The translations under genes were made by a program, and so were the position numbers. Shown here one piece after another: positions 15,919 through 22,760 of a stretch of 28,664 nt of DNA (position 1 is the first letter of the stretch; every line of letters starts with the position of its first letter). Where the stretch lies: positions 1 to 28,664 of the forward strand of contig NZ_CALGWU010000016.1 of NCBI RefSeq assembly GCF_937936315.1, in the 5' to 3' direction. Source of the stretch: an uncultured Capnocytophaga sp. Lineage in GTDB: Bacteria; Bacteroidota; Bacteroidia; Flavobacteriales; Flavobacteriaceae. The notes beneath the pieces were generated by a model, which did no database searches, was not told where the DNA came from, and saw nothing but the letters and a program-made list of their open reading frames with translations.

Positions 15919-16503
15919 TTAATTGTTAAAAATACTTACACCTTGCCCCCAACCACTATTAGTTTTAGGTCCGTAGAGTTTTCTGTTATAGGTATCAATA
16001 TACCAATCGCCTTCTACTCCTAAAGAAGGATTAGGTACAGAGGTGCCTCCATAAATTCTAGCACCATCTTTTCCTTTGTCTCCTTTCTCGCCTGTACTAG
16101 TTCCTGGATCTCCTTTTTCTCCTTGATCACCTTTCTCGCCTTGGTCGCCTTTTTGTCCACGGTCACCCTTTTCACCTTGGTCACCTTTTTGTCCACGATC
16201 GCCTTTTTCACCTTTATCACCTTGCCAACCCATAAAACCTTTTTCACCACGGTCGCCTTTTTCACCTTTTAGGTTGATAGGGGTACCCCAGCCTTGTGAG
16301 GTTTTGGCTCCGTAGAGATGTACGTTTTGCAGGTCGATATAATAATCGCCTATTTCTCCCAAAGAAGCTGAGGGAACTCCATAACCAGAGTGAATAAGGT
16401 TGCCTTTGCGTACTTCTATACGTTCGGTAATGGTTTCTTTACCACAACTCACAGTGGTAAGCATTGCAAACATAGCTACTGCTATAAAAAACATCTTTTT
16501 CAT
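15919..16503 (-). CDS. Collagen-like lipoprotein without a leucine-rich head
   Basis: 194 residues. The signal (1-19, ending TTVS) has a good lipobox at Cys20 followed by GKETITERIEVRKG. The layout repeats that of the next gene: a module GEIGDYYIDLQNVHLYGAKT with GWGTPI (49-79), eighteen Gly-X-Y triplets (80-133, mainly GEK, GDR, GDQ, GQK), a short TST break and three further triplets (138-146), then a second module GVEGDWYIDTYNRKLYGPKT with GWG (162-186). It ends there, so it is stalk and modules only. It may be a minor subunit that trimerises with the larger neighbour, or a shortened duplicate. It is first in the operon. No consensus promoter was found within 100 bp; a hairpin lies in the leader (16587-16621). 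Confidence 0.92.
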   Translation of the reverse strand: MKKMFFIAVAMFAMLTTVSCGKETITERIEVRKGNLIHSGYGVPSASLGEIGDYYIDLQNVHLYGAKTSQGWGTPINLKGEKGDRGEKGFMGWQGDKGEKGDRGQKGDQGEKGDRGQKGDQGEKGDQGEKGDPGTSTGEKGDKGKDGARIYGGTSVPNPSLGVEGDWYIDTYNRKLYGPKTNSGWGQGVSIFNN

Positions 16504-16586
16504 TAGTATAATTATTTAGAATTGTTTACGATACACGTAAAAAAGCGAAGAGGACTTTATTCTAAATTTAGAAGAAGTTGCATACG

Positions 16587-16621
16587 GCAAAGGAAAGCAC
16601 TTTTTTTGGTGCTTCCTTTGC
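16587..16621 (-). other. Hairpin in the leader of the collagen-like operon
   Basis: GCAAAGGAAAGCAC (16587-16600) pairs with GTGCTTCCTTTGC (16609-16621) with one bulged A; the loop is mostly T (A on the minus strand). It is about 85 bases upstream of the minus-strand start codon. Possible roles are a terminator for upstream transcription, an attenuator or an mRNA 5' stabiliser. Confidence 0.55.
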
Positions 16622-16623
16622 AC

Positions 16624-16893
16624 TGAGTGGCTAACCTATTCTGTGTTGCAATTTTGAAAATTTCCAGTTTTCAGGCAACAGAACAAAGCTAACGCTTTTT
16701 GCGATATAATTTAAATAGAAGACAATAAAAAAAGCGTGAGTAACACTGTTTGTCGCCTGAGGTACTGGAATCACCTTGTAACACAAATAGGTTTCACTCA
16801 CGCCTATAAAGGCGATGAGCATTAAACCTTTTGCTCTGTGTTACAATGAAAGTTTCCAGTTTTCAGCACGACAGGACAAAAGCTAACGCTTCT
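16624..16893. repeat. Cluster of three related stem-loop units, the middle one inverted
   Basis: Unit 1 (16624-16698, +), unit 2 (16727-16804, -) and unit 3 (16815-16893, +) share, in order, TGAGyG, AACCTATT, TGTGTTrCAA, TTCCAGT, TCAGGCrACA, an ACGC end and a T-run. Each can fold. In unit 1 TGTTGC and TGAAAA pair with TTTTCA and GCAACA. In unit 2 GCGTGAGT (16734-16741) pairs with ACTCACGC (16796-16803), and CTGTTTGT pairs with ACAAATAG just inside; on the minus strand this ends in T7. In unit 3 TGAAA pairs with TTTCA. Sequence divergence with conserved blocks and folding indicates an old repeat family of the BIME/MITE kind, or copies of a small structured RNA. Confidence 0.7.
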
Positions 16894-17040
16894 TATCTTT
16901 TCTATATTTTAGGGTGCATAATTACAACAAATATTTGTAGTGTGCAAATTTTCTGTTAATTTTTTACCATAAAAATAGTAACATTTTTATTAAACACCTG
17001 ATAATGAGATTGTATTTTTTACACAAAGAAGAGTTTAACG

Positions 17041-17080
17041 AATTTACTAATTGCAAATTTGCTAATTTACAAATTATTTG
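17041..17080. repeat. Degenerate octamer repeat carrying a promoter -33 box
   Basis: Consecutive 8-base blocks resembling AATTTGCT / AATTTACA. The tract contains the -33 TTTG of the following promoter. A related tract lies at 22688-22713, in reverse orientation, at the promoter of the phosphatase gene. Confidence 0.45.
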
Positions 17081-17088
17081 TACCTTTG
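17058..17088 (+). promoter_or_regulatory. Promoter of the YgaP-like gene and ybeY
   Basis: TTTG (17058-17061), 19 bases, TACCTTTG (17081-17088), an exact consensus. It places the transcript start near 17094, which rules out an upstream TTG at 17078 as start codon and supports ATG at 17117. Confidence 0.8.
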
Positions 17089-17116
17089 TCCTCAAATTGT
17101 TAAAAAACATAACTAT

Positions 17117-17332
17117 ATGAAAAGAAATATAAGCACTTTAGACAAGAATATCCGCTTGCTTATTATCGTGATTACGGCAATTTTGGGGTATTTCAACGAG
17201 TTTTCTATAACTATTGCATCGGTGTTATCAGGCGTTTCTATTTTGCTATTGGTAACCATTCTCATCAATTTTTCTCCTATTTATGCGCTATTAGGTATCA
17301 GCACCTATAAGCCTAAAGAAAAAAATAGTTAG
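17117..17332 (+). CDS. Small YgaP-like (DUF2892) membrane protein
   Basis: 71 residues from ATG 17117. Two hydrophobic helices (about 12-28 and 32-50) are joined by a short turn, preceded by NISTLDKNIRLL and followed by FSPIYALLGIST. The start TxDxxxR and the end CPxYxLLGI-like motif are those of the DUF2892/YgaP transmembrane family; the usual Cys of this motif is Ser here (FSPIY). The family function is not established; some members are fused to rhodanese domains. ybeY follows 3 bases after the stop, so they are cotranscribed. An upstream extension from TTG 17078 is rejected because it begins in the promoter. Confidence 0.85.
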   Translation: MKRNISTLDKNIRLLIIVITAILGYFNEFSITIASVLSGVSILLLVTILINFSPIYALLGISTYKPKEKNS

Positions 17333-17335
17333 ATT

Positions 17336-17755
17336 ATGACTTCTTTTTTTAACGAAACTCCTTTTGTCTTCCCTTATAATAAGAATTCGGTAAAACGCTG
17401 GGTAAAAAGTATTGCTAAATCCGAAGGTAAAGAGGCAGGCAATATCAACTATATTTTTTGTGATGATGAGTATTTGCACAAAATAAATGTAGAGTACTTG
17501 CAACACGATACCCTCACCGATATCATCACCTTTGATTATACTGAGGAAAAAGTACTCCATTCGGATATTTATATTTCGGTAGAACGCGTAAAGGAAAACG
17601 CCGAAATCTTTAAAGTGCCTTTCCAAAGAGAACTGTTGCGAGTATTGGCACACGGGTTGTTGCACCTCTGTGGGTATAAAGATAAAACCCCCAAAGACAG
17701 TGCGCTAATGCGACAAAAAGAAGAGGAAATGATGTTGCTATTTGACCAACTTTAA
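17336..17755 (+). CDS. ybeY: YbeY endoribonuclease, rRNA maturation factor
   Basis: 139 residues of the UPF0054/YbeY family, a metal-dependent RNase involved in 16S rRNA 3'-end processing and ribosome quality control. Diagnostic parts are INYIFCDDEYLHKINVEYL (37-55), HDTLTDIITFDY (57-68) and the metal motif HGLLHLCGYKD (106-116). The usual motif is HGxLHLxGYDH; the two first His are present (106, 110), but the third ligand position is Asp116 instead of His. The gene is otherwise intact and of normal length, so activity is likely, with Asp as the third ligand. It is convergent with the flippase gene 12 bases away and no terminator hairpin is seen between them. Confidence 0.93.
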   Translation: MTSFFNETPFVFPYNKNSVKRWVKSIAKSEGKEAGNINYIFCDDEYLHKINVEYLQHDTLTDIITFDYTEEKVLHSDIYISVERVKENAEIFKVPFQRELLRVLAHGLLHLCGYKDKTPKDSALMRQKEEEMMLLFDQL

Positions 17756-17767
17756 CTGCCTATCGCG

Positions 17768-19183
17768 CTACGTTTTTGACCGCAACGCTTTTAGCTTGAT
17801 TGCAAAGCTCGCTAAATAGCCATAGATAAGCAGAAACAAAATACCTATATAAATGCTATTGCCAAAGGCATAGAAATTTATAAAAGAGAAGAGTACACTC
17901 ATACCAAGGAAGATTTTTATCTTCCTTTTTTTGTAAGGTATCGGGTAGTATTTTTGTCCGTAGTAATACGAGATACTCATCATTGCAGCATAGGTAATGA
18001 GGGTAGCCAAAGCGGCTCCTTTATAGCTAAGCCAAGGGATAAGAGCAAAGTTGAACACTACTGTAATCGCCATTCCTATCAAGGATACAATCGCACCAAA
18101 GCTCGTGCGGTCGGTTACTTTGTACCATACCGAAAGACTGTGGTAAATACCCAAACAAAGGTTAGCTAACAAGATAATAGGCACAATCCAGAGCGCATCC
18201 CAGTAGGCTTTATTAGGTATCAAAATAAGTTTAAAAACATCGGTGAATACGGTAATAAAGAGCAAAATAAAGCCTCCGCACACAATGAAGTATTCAGTAA
18301 TACGTGCATAAGTTTTAGGTGCATTCTTATCTTGGGCACTACTGAAGAAAAAGGGTTCTATACCAAGTTTATAGGCAGTGACAAAGAGGTTCATAAACAC
18401 CCCCATTTTGTAGCAAGCCGAGTAGATACCTATCGTTCCATCGGCTGTATCAGCAGGAAGGAGCATACGCAAAAACACACGGTCAAAACCTTCGTTCACA
18501 GCAAAAGCGATGCCCGCCAAAAGTACGGGAAAAGCGTAGATCATCATCTCTTTCCAAAGAGGATAGTAGAATTTGAAACGTATTTTGAGGTAGATAGGTA
18601 GCAACACCATAAATGTCGCTAAACTAGCAATCACATTGGCTAAAAAAATGTAGTATACACCACCGTTTGTTGCGAGATTTTCAGCAGACAAATAATTTAG
18701 ATAATAGATATTAAGCGCTAAATTTAAGGCTGTATTCCCTATCTTTACCATTGCGTAGAGTTTGGCTTTTCCTTTATTTCTAAGCCAAGCAAAAGGAATG
18801 ACCACTAAGGCATCGAGTACCAATATATAAATAGCAAAGACAATATATTGCACATCGTAATTCAGCCAAGAAGCAATAAAGTGTCGCAATAAGTAGGCAA
18901 TCAGCAGGAAAAACAAAGAGCTGATTGTAAGAGAAGTAAGTGCGGTAGATTGCACCTTTTTCTTCTGTTCGCCTTTATTCATAAAACGGAAGAAAGCGGT
19001 TTCCATACCATAAGACAGCAGTACATTCCCCAAGATAAGGTAGACAAACAACCCTGAATAGATACCAAAATCGGCAGTATCGAGTTTATTCACGTACAGC
19101 CTTGTGAGCAATAGAGTTAGCACACGAGGAAGTACAGTAGCAATGCCGTAAATAATGGTATCTTTAAAGAGTTTTCTCAACAT
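17768..19183 (-). CDS. Polysaccharide flippase (Wzx/MATE-like)
   Basis: A 471-residue integral membrane protein with about 12-14 hydrophobic segments and the N-terminal pattern of the polysaccharide biosynthesis family (TIIYGIATVLPRVLTLLLTR, 9-28; TADFGIYSGLF, 36-46; YGMETAFFRF, 58-67). Such proteins flip lipid-linked oligosaccharides across the inner membrane. The C-terminal paired helices (LIGMAITVVFNFALIPWLSY and YKGAALATLITYA) are also typical. It is the last gene of a minus-strand cluster, 12 bases after radA. The rmlA gene two places upstream supports a surface glycan role; the substrate is unknown. Confidence 0.9.
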   Translation of the reverse strand: MLRKLFKDTIIYGIATVLPRVLTLLLTRLYVNKLDTADFGIYSGLFVYLILGNVLLSYGMETAFFRFMNKGEQKKKVQSTALTSLTISSLFFLLIAYLLRHFIASWLNYDVQYIVFAIYILVLDALVVIPFAWLRNKGKAKLYAMVKIGNTALNLALNIYYLNYLSAENLATNGGVYYIFLANVIASLATFMVLLPIYLKIRFKFYYPLWKEMMIYAFPVLLAGIAFAVNEGFDRVFLRMLLPADTADGTIGIYSACYKMGVFMNLFVTAYKLGIEPFFFSSAQDKNAPKTYARITEYFIVCGGFILLFITVFTDVFKLILIPNKAYWDALWIVPIILLANLCLGIYHSLSVWYKVTDRTSFGAIVSLIGMAITVVFNFALIPWLSYKGAALATLITYAAMMSISYYYGQKYYPIPYKKRKIKIFLGMSVLFSFINFYAFGNSIYIGILFLLIYGYLASFAIKLKALRSKT

Positions 19184-19195
19184 AAGGCGTTCTTC

Positions 19196-20560
19196 TTATC
19201 CAAATAATTCTTGTATCGCATCTTCTATTTTAGCGACCGTTATAACTTTTATCTTCGTATTTTTGAGAGCTATTTTGTTGTATTTAGAAACAAAAATGGT
19301 ATTAAATCCTAATTTTTCAGCTTCAGTAATGCGTTGCTCAACACGTTGTACAGGGCGTATCTCGCCACCTAACCCCACTTCACCGGCAAAACACACATCT
19401 TTATCAATAGCTATATCTTCGTTGGACGATAGGATAGCCATTGCCACCCCTAAATCGGTTGCGGGGTCGTCGATAGTAATACCTCCCGTAATATTTAGAA
19501 ACACGTCTTTAGCTCCAAGGCGGAATCCTGCGCGTTTTTCAAGCACTGCCAAAAGCATATTGAGGCGTTTGGCATTGAAGCCCGTAGTACTGCGTTGTGG
19601 TGTACCATAGACCGCTGTACTCACGAGGGCTTGTATTTCAATCATCAGTGGACGCATACCTTCTAAGGTGGCAGCTATAGAAGTACCACTAATGGTTTCA
19701 TCAGTTTTGGAAATGAGAATCTCCGAAGGATTATTTACCTCGCGTAATCCATTGCTAAGCATCTCGTAAATACCCAATTCGGAAGTAGAACCAAAACGAT
19801 TTTTGAGAGAACGCAGGATACGATATACGTGGTTGCGATCGCCTTCAAACTGCAGAACGGTATCCACCATATGCTCCAATATTTTAGGTCCTGCTATTTG
19901 TCCGTCTTTAGTAATATGCCCAATGAGTATTACAGGAGTGTGAGTAGTTTTAGCAAACTTAATCAGTTCAGAAGTACATTCCCTAATTTGAGAAATACTC
20001 CCCGCTGATGCCTCTATATAATCGGATTGAAGGGTTTGGATAGAGTCTATAATCACAATTTCGGGTAAGAGTTCTTTTATCTGTTGGAAGATATTTTGTG
20101 TTTTAGTTTCAGTGAGAATAAAACAGTTGTCAATACGGTGTGGAATACGGTCAGCGCGCATTTTTATCTGTTTCTCACTTTCCTCTCCCGATACGTAGAG
20201 CGTACGATAGGGCAAGTTAAGAGCTATTTGCAACAATAGCGTACTCTTGCCTATCCCTGGTTCCCCCCCTAAAAGCGTTACCGACCCTGGTACTATACCC
20301 CCACCTAGCACGTTATTCAGTTCGTGATTGTTGCTATTGAGGCGTGCCTCTTGCTGGGTATCGATTTGGGAAATAGGGATGTACTTAGAAGCCTTATTTT
20401 TGATAGGAGATTCTTTTTCTTGCCAAGCAGGAGCCGTGTCTTTCTGTACGACTTCTTCCACAATGGTATTCCACTGCTTGCAAGTGTAACACTGTCCTTG
20501 CCATTTGCTATATTGCGCACCGCAATTCTGACAGAAATATGCTGTTTTTAGTTTTGCCAT
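19196..20560 (-). CDS. radA: DNA repair protein RadA/Sms
   Basis: 454 residues, a branch-migration helicase related to RecA that helps process recombination intermediates. A zinc finger is formed by Cys10, Cys13, Cys24 and Cys27. Walker A is GEPGIGKS (99-106), Walker B lies in EIVIIDSIQT (167-176), and the RadA-specific KNRFG motif is at 253-257. The C-terminal part (about 280-454) is the Lon-like domain, with the usual GGITIDDPATDLGVAMAILS. The start codon is ATG at 20560; its first base is the end of a heptamer repeat that also covers the end of rmlA, so changes in repeat number would alter the rmlA tail and the radA ribosome-binding region. Confidence 0.97.
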   Translation of the reverse strand: MAKLKTAYFCQNCGAQYSKWQGQCYTCKQWNTIVEEVVQKDTAPAWQEKESPIKNKASKYIPISQIDTQQEARLNSNNHELNNVLGGGIVPGSVTLLGGEPGIGKSTLLLQIALNLPYRTLYVSGEESEKQIKMRADRIPHRIDNCFILTETKTQNIFQQIKELLPEIVIIDSIQTLQSDYIEASAGSISQIRECTSELIKFAKTTHTPVILIGHITKDGQIAGPKILEHMVDTVLQFEGDRNHVYRILRSLKNRFGSTSELGIYEMLSNGLREVNNPSEILISKTDETISGTSIAATLEGMRPLMIEIQALVSTAVYGTPQRSTTGFNAKRLNMLLAVLEKRAGFRLGAKDVFLNITGGITIDDPATDLGVAMAILSSNEDIAIDKDVCFAGEVGLGGEIRPVQRVEQRITEAEKLGFNTIFVSKYNKIALKNTKIKVITVAKIEDAIQELFG

Positions 20561-20587
20561 ATTACTTGTTACCTGTTACTTATTATC
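20560..20587. repeat. Heptamer repeat spanning the rmlA end and radA start
   Basis: Four 7-base blocks on the plus strand: TATTACT, TGTTACC, TGTTACT, TATTATC. On the coding strand they encode the last residues of RmlA (ISNR), its stop codon, the 8-base gap and the first base of the radA start codon. Confidence 0.75.
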
Positions 20588-21447
20588 TGCAAGAGATATT
20601 GCCCGTATTGGTTTTTGAGCATTGGTTTGGCAAGTTCTTGCAGTTTTTCGGCGGTAATCCACCCCTTGCGATAGGCTATTTCTTCCAAACAAGAAATTTT
20701 GAGTCCTTGGCGTTTTTCTAGGGTCTCTACAAAGTTAGATGCTTCGCTAAGTGAATCGTGAGTACCTGTATCAAGCCACGCAAAACCACGCCCTAAAAGT
20801 TGTACTTTTAGTTCACCGTCATTTAGGAACACTTGATTCACAGTAGTAATCTCTAGTTCTCCACGAGCAGAAGGTTTGATGTTTTTAGCTACTTTCACCA
20901 CCTTATTAGGGTAGAAATAAAGCCCTACTACTGCATAGTTAGATTTAGGGTGTGCTGGTTTTTCCTCAATGCTAAGTACATTACCTGCATTGTCAAACTC
21001 GGCTACTCCATAGCGTTCAGGGTCTTTTACGTAATAACCAAAAACGGTAGCTTTACGCTCTTTTGTTACATTTTCTACTGCTTGAGAAAGCATTTTTGAA
21101 AAACTCTGTCCATAGAAAATATTATCACCTAATACCAAGCACACATCGTCATCACCTATAAACTCTTCGCCTATGATAAACGCTTGAGCTAAGCCATCGG
21201 GACTGGGTTGTTCGGCATAACTAAGGCGAATGCCAAAATCAGATCCATCACCTAATAGGCGCTCAAAACCAGGTAAATCTTGAGGGGTAGAAATTACCAA
21301 TATCTCACGAATACCCGATAGCATCAATACCGATAGTGGGTAGTAAATCATTGGTTTATCATAAATAGGGAGTAATTGTTTAGAAACTCCTTTTGTAATA
21401 GGGTAAAGGCGTGTACCTGAACCGCCTGCTAAGATTATTCCTTTCAT
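20569..21447 (-). CDS. rmlA: Glucose-1-phosphate thymidylyltransferase
   Basis: 292 residues, full-length RmlA/RfbA, which makes dTDP-glucose from glucose-1-phosphate and dTTP, the first step to dTDP-rhamnose and related sugars. The signature GGSGTRLYPITKGVSKQLLP (8-27) has the catalytic Arg and Lys; further family blocks are YAEQPSPDGLAQAFIIGEEF (76-95), LGDNIFYG (106-113), EEKPAHPKSNYAVVGLYFY (161-179) and the sugar-binding WLDTGTHDSL. rmlB, rmlC and rmlD are not in the window. It lies 20 bases after the phosphatase gene and 8 bases before radA, all in one direction. Confidence 0.97.
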   Translation of the reverse strand: MKGIILAGGSGTRLYPITKGVSKQLLPIYDKPMIYYPLSVLMLSGIREILVISTPQDLPGFERLLGDGSDFGIRLSYAEQPSPDGLAQAFIIGEEFIGDDDVCLVLGDNIFYGQSFSKMLSQAVENVTKERKATVFGYYVKDPERYGVAEFDNAGNVLSIEEKPAHPKSNYAVVGLYFYPNKVVKVAKNIKPSARGELEITTVNQVFLNDGELKVQLLGRGFAWLDTGTHDSLSEASNFVETLEKRQGLKISCLEEIAYRKGWITAEKLQELAKPMLKNQYGQYLLQIISNR

Positions 21448-21450
21448 CTG

Positions 21451-21471
21451 TTGTTAGTTTTTATTTGTTAG
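21451..21471. repeat. Heptamer repeat between the phosphatase gene and rmlA
   Basis: TTGTTAG (21451-21457), TTTTTAT (21458-21464) and TTGTTAG (21465-21471). The last block contains the stop codon of the phosphatase gene on the minus strand. The tract fills almost the whole gap to rmlA and therefore the rmlA ribosome-binding region. Confidence 0.6.
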
Positions 21472-22640
21472 TCGTCGTCTTCAGGGATAGAAGCGTTTTC
21501 TATTATTGCTGTCTTATTACCTTGTTTATCTACTTTATATTCGTTGCCATTTTCTATCAACAAACCTTGTACTACCCCTTTGGCGTGTGCTACATCAAGG
21601 TCGATAACATGTTTGTTCATCAGGTAAGTTACCTCGCTATGAAGTGTGTGCCCTATAACAAACTTACCTACTTGCCAACGTTCTAAAATAGTTTCGGCTT
21701 CAGTAATATCAATAGTCTGTTTGCCCCAACCTCTATACCACGTAGGACTTATACCAAACTGATAGAGAATGCTATACAAGCTATCTTTGCGTTTTCGTGC
21801 TCTTAGATTATCAAAATAATAGTCACGAGCTTTATCATTTAGTTCTTGTACAGTGAGTCCTAAATTGGCAATTTCTATAGAAATACCGGCGTGTACAAAC
21901 ACATAATCACCTATTTTTTCAACGATATTTTTGGTAGCCAACCAGCGTCCTAATTCTGTATTAGGTTTGTAGAAGTGTAGATATTCATCTTGTAATAAAG
22001 AAGCATTCTGGAAGTATTTTTTGCGCACATAGCGGAAGTCGTTATTCATATTCATCAAGTCGTGGTTGCCAAGTATAAAGTGTACTTTACCTCCTGCTTT
22101 TTCAGCTTGTTGTTCTAAATGATAGATAAGCCAAAGTGTTTGTGTGACCCATAGTCCGCGATCAAAAAAATCACCTACTGTCACTAAATGCCCCTTACCA
22201 TATTTCCATTGGTATTTAGCATTCATCACTCCATTAGCTATCAAAAACTGCTTAAAAGCCTCAAATTCACCTTCAATATCCGAAATAGCAATGAGCTTTT
22301 CAGGCATATTATACACAGCTGTTTCATTCTTTAGTTCTTTTTTTATTTTAAAACTAAAAGATTCTTTCTCACTGAGTTGTGCCGTAAATTTTTTACCTTT
22401 TATATCTTTAGTAAATGTTTGAATAGAGGGTGCTACTACACCTTTTTTTTCACCAACTTGTTTTACAACAATTCCTTTATCAGTATAAAAAATATAAGGT
22501 CCATCAAAGCCTGATGTAGAATTATCTTTGTGCAAACGAGCCTGACTGAGAATGGGCACTAACTCTTGTGCTTGTAACCAATTATTGCCTAAAACAAAAC
22601 AGCATAAAAATGCTAAAAAAGTGATATATGTTTTTTTCAT
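21468..22640 (-). CDS. Exported PPP-family metallophosphoesterase (Shewanella-like phosphatase type)
   Basis: 390 residues with a signal peptide (1-24, ending LQAQ). The catalytic domain begins at about 115: ISDIEGEFEAF (119-129; here DxE replaces the usual DxH), GDFFDRG (156-162), GNHD (191-194), VFVHAG and, near the C-terminus, GHTLH. The order and spacing fit calcineurin-like PPP phosphatases of the Shewanella-like branch. The N-terminal 90 residues (GFDGPYIFYTDKGIVVKQV) form a small beta domain seen before this kind of catalytic domain. It would act in the periplasm; the substrate is unknown. A consensus promoter is directly upstream and the gene leads the rmlA-radA-flippase cluster. Confidence 0.92.
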   Translation of the reverse strand: MKKTYITFLAFLCCFVLGNNWLQAQELVPILSQARLHKDNSTSGFDGPYIFYTDKGIVVKQVGEKKGVVAPSIQTFTKDIKGKKFTAQLSEKESFSFKIKKELKNETAVYNMPEKLIAISDIEGEFEAFKQFLIANGVMNAKYQWKYGKGHLVTVGDFFDRGLWVTQTLWLIYHLEQQAEKAGGKVHFILGNHDLMNMNNDFRYVRKKYFQNASLLQDEYLHFYKPNTELGRWLATKNIVEKIGDYVFVHAGISIEIANLGLTVQELNDKARDYYFDNLRARKRKDSLYSILYQFGISPTWYRGWGKQTIDITEAETILERWQVGKFVIGHTLHSEVTYLMNKHVIDLDVAHAKGVVQGLLIENGNEYKVDKQGNKTAIIENASIPEDDD

Positions 22641-22665
22641 TAGGTAAAAAAGTGAAAAACTTTGG

Positions 22666-22697
22666 CAAAGGTATAGTATTTATTTGAAAATAACAAA
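22666..22697 (-). promoter_or_regulatory. Promoter of the phosphatase-rmlA-radA-flippase cluster
   Basis: On the minus strand TTTG (plus 22694-22697), 20 bases, TACCTTTG (plus 22666-22673), an exact consensus. The leader is about 20 bases. The -33 box lies at the edge of a degenerate octamer repeat (22688-22713). Confidence 0.8.
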
Positions 22698-22713
22698 TTT
22701 ACAGATTAGTAAA
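22688..22713. repeat. Degenerate octamer repeat at the phosphatase promoter
   Basis: Blocks AATTTACA, GATTAGTA, AATTTGCA and a weaker fourth. On the minus strand it resembles the tract at 17041-17080 (AATTTACTAAT is shared), and as there it overlaps the -33 box. Confidence 0.4.
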
Positions 22714-22760
22714 TTTGCACTTACTACTGGAACTTACAAGTGGTGGGGAAATATGAGGTT

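Larger units (their letters stand above)
16504..17116. other. Gene-free divergent intergenic region (613 bp)
   Basis: Between the divergent collagen-like operon and the YgaP-like gene. It holds a hairpin (16587-16621), the three-unit stem-loop repeat cluster (16624-16893), about 165 bp of AT-rich sequence in which I see nothing, and an octamer repeat plus promoter (17041-17088). A 63-codon frame on the minus strand (16631-16822) crosses two of the repeat units and is not treated as a gene. Confidence 0.7.

Noticed and set aside
16020..16265. An 81-codon Lys/Val-rich frame inside the collagen-like gene
   Set aside because: It is a shifted reading of the Gly-X-Y triplet repeat.
13264..16503. 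Region as a prophage or integrative element
   Set aside because: No integrase, relaxase, transposase, phage structural gene, tRNA or attachment repeats were found; only composition and orphan content suggest acquisition.
16734..16803. Possible tRNA: 70 bases closed by GCGTGAG/CTCACGC
   Set aside because: There is no T-arm GGTTCRA at the right distance and no D-arm or anticodon stem; the inner pairing is one long hairpin, and it is an inverted copy of the neighbouring repeat units.
16631..16822. A 63-codon minus-strand frame
   Set aside because: It runs through two of the stem-loop repeat units in opposite orientations, and the conserved blocks of the repeats ignore the reading frame.
17078..17116. 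Upstream TTG start for the YgaP-like membrane protein
   Set aside because: It lies between the -33 and -7 boxes of a consensus promoter, so it would not be transcribed; ATG 17117 matches the family N-terminus.
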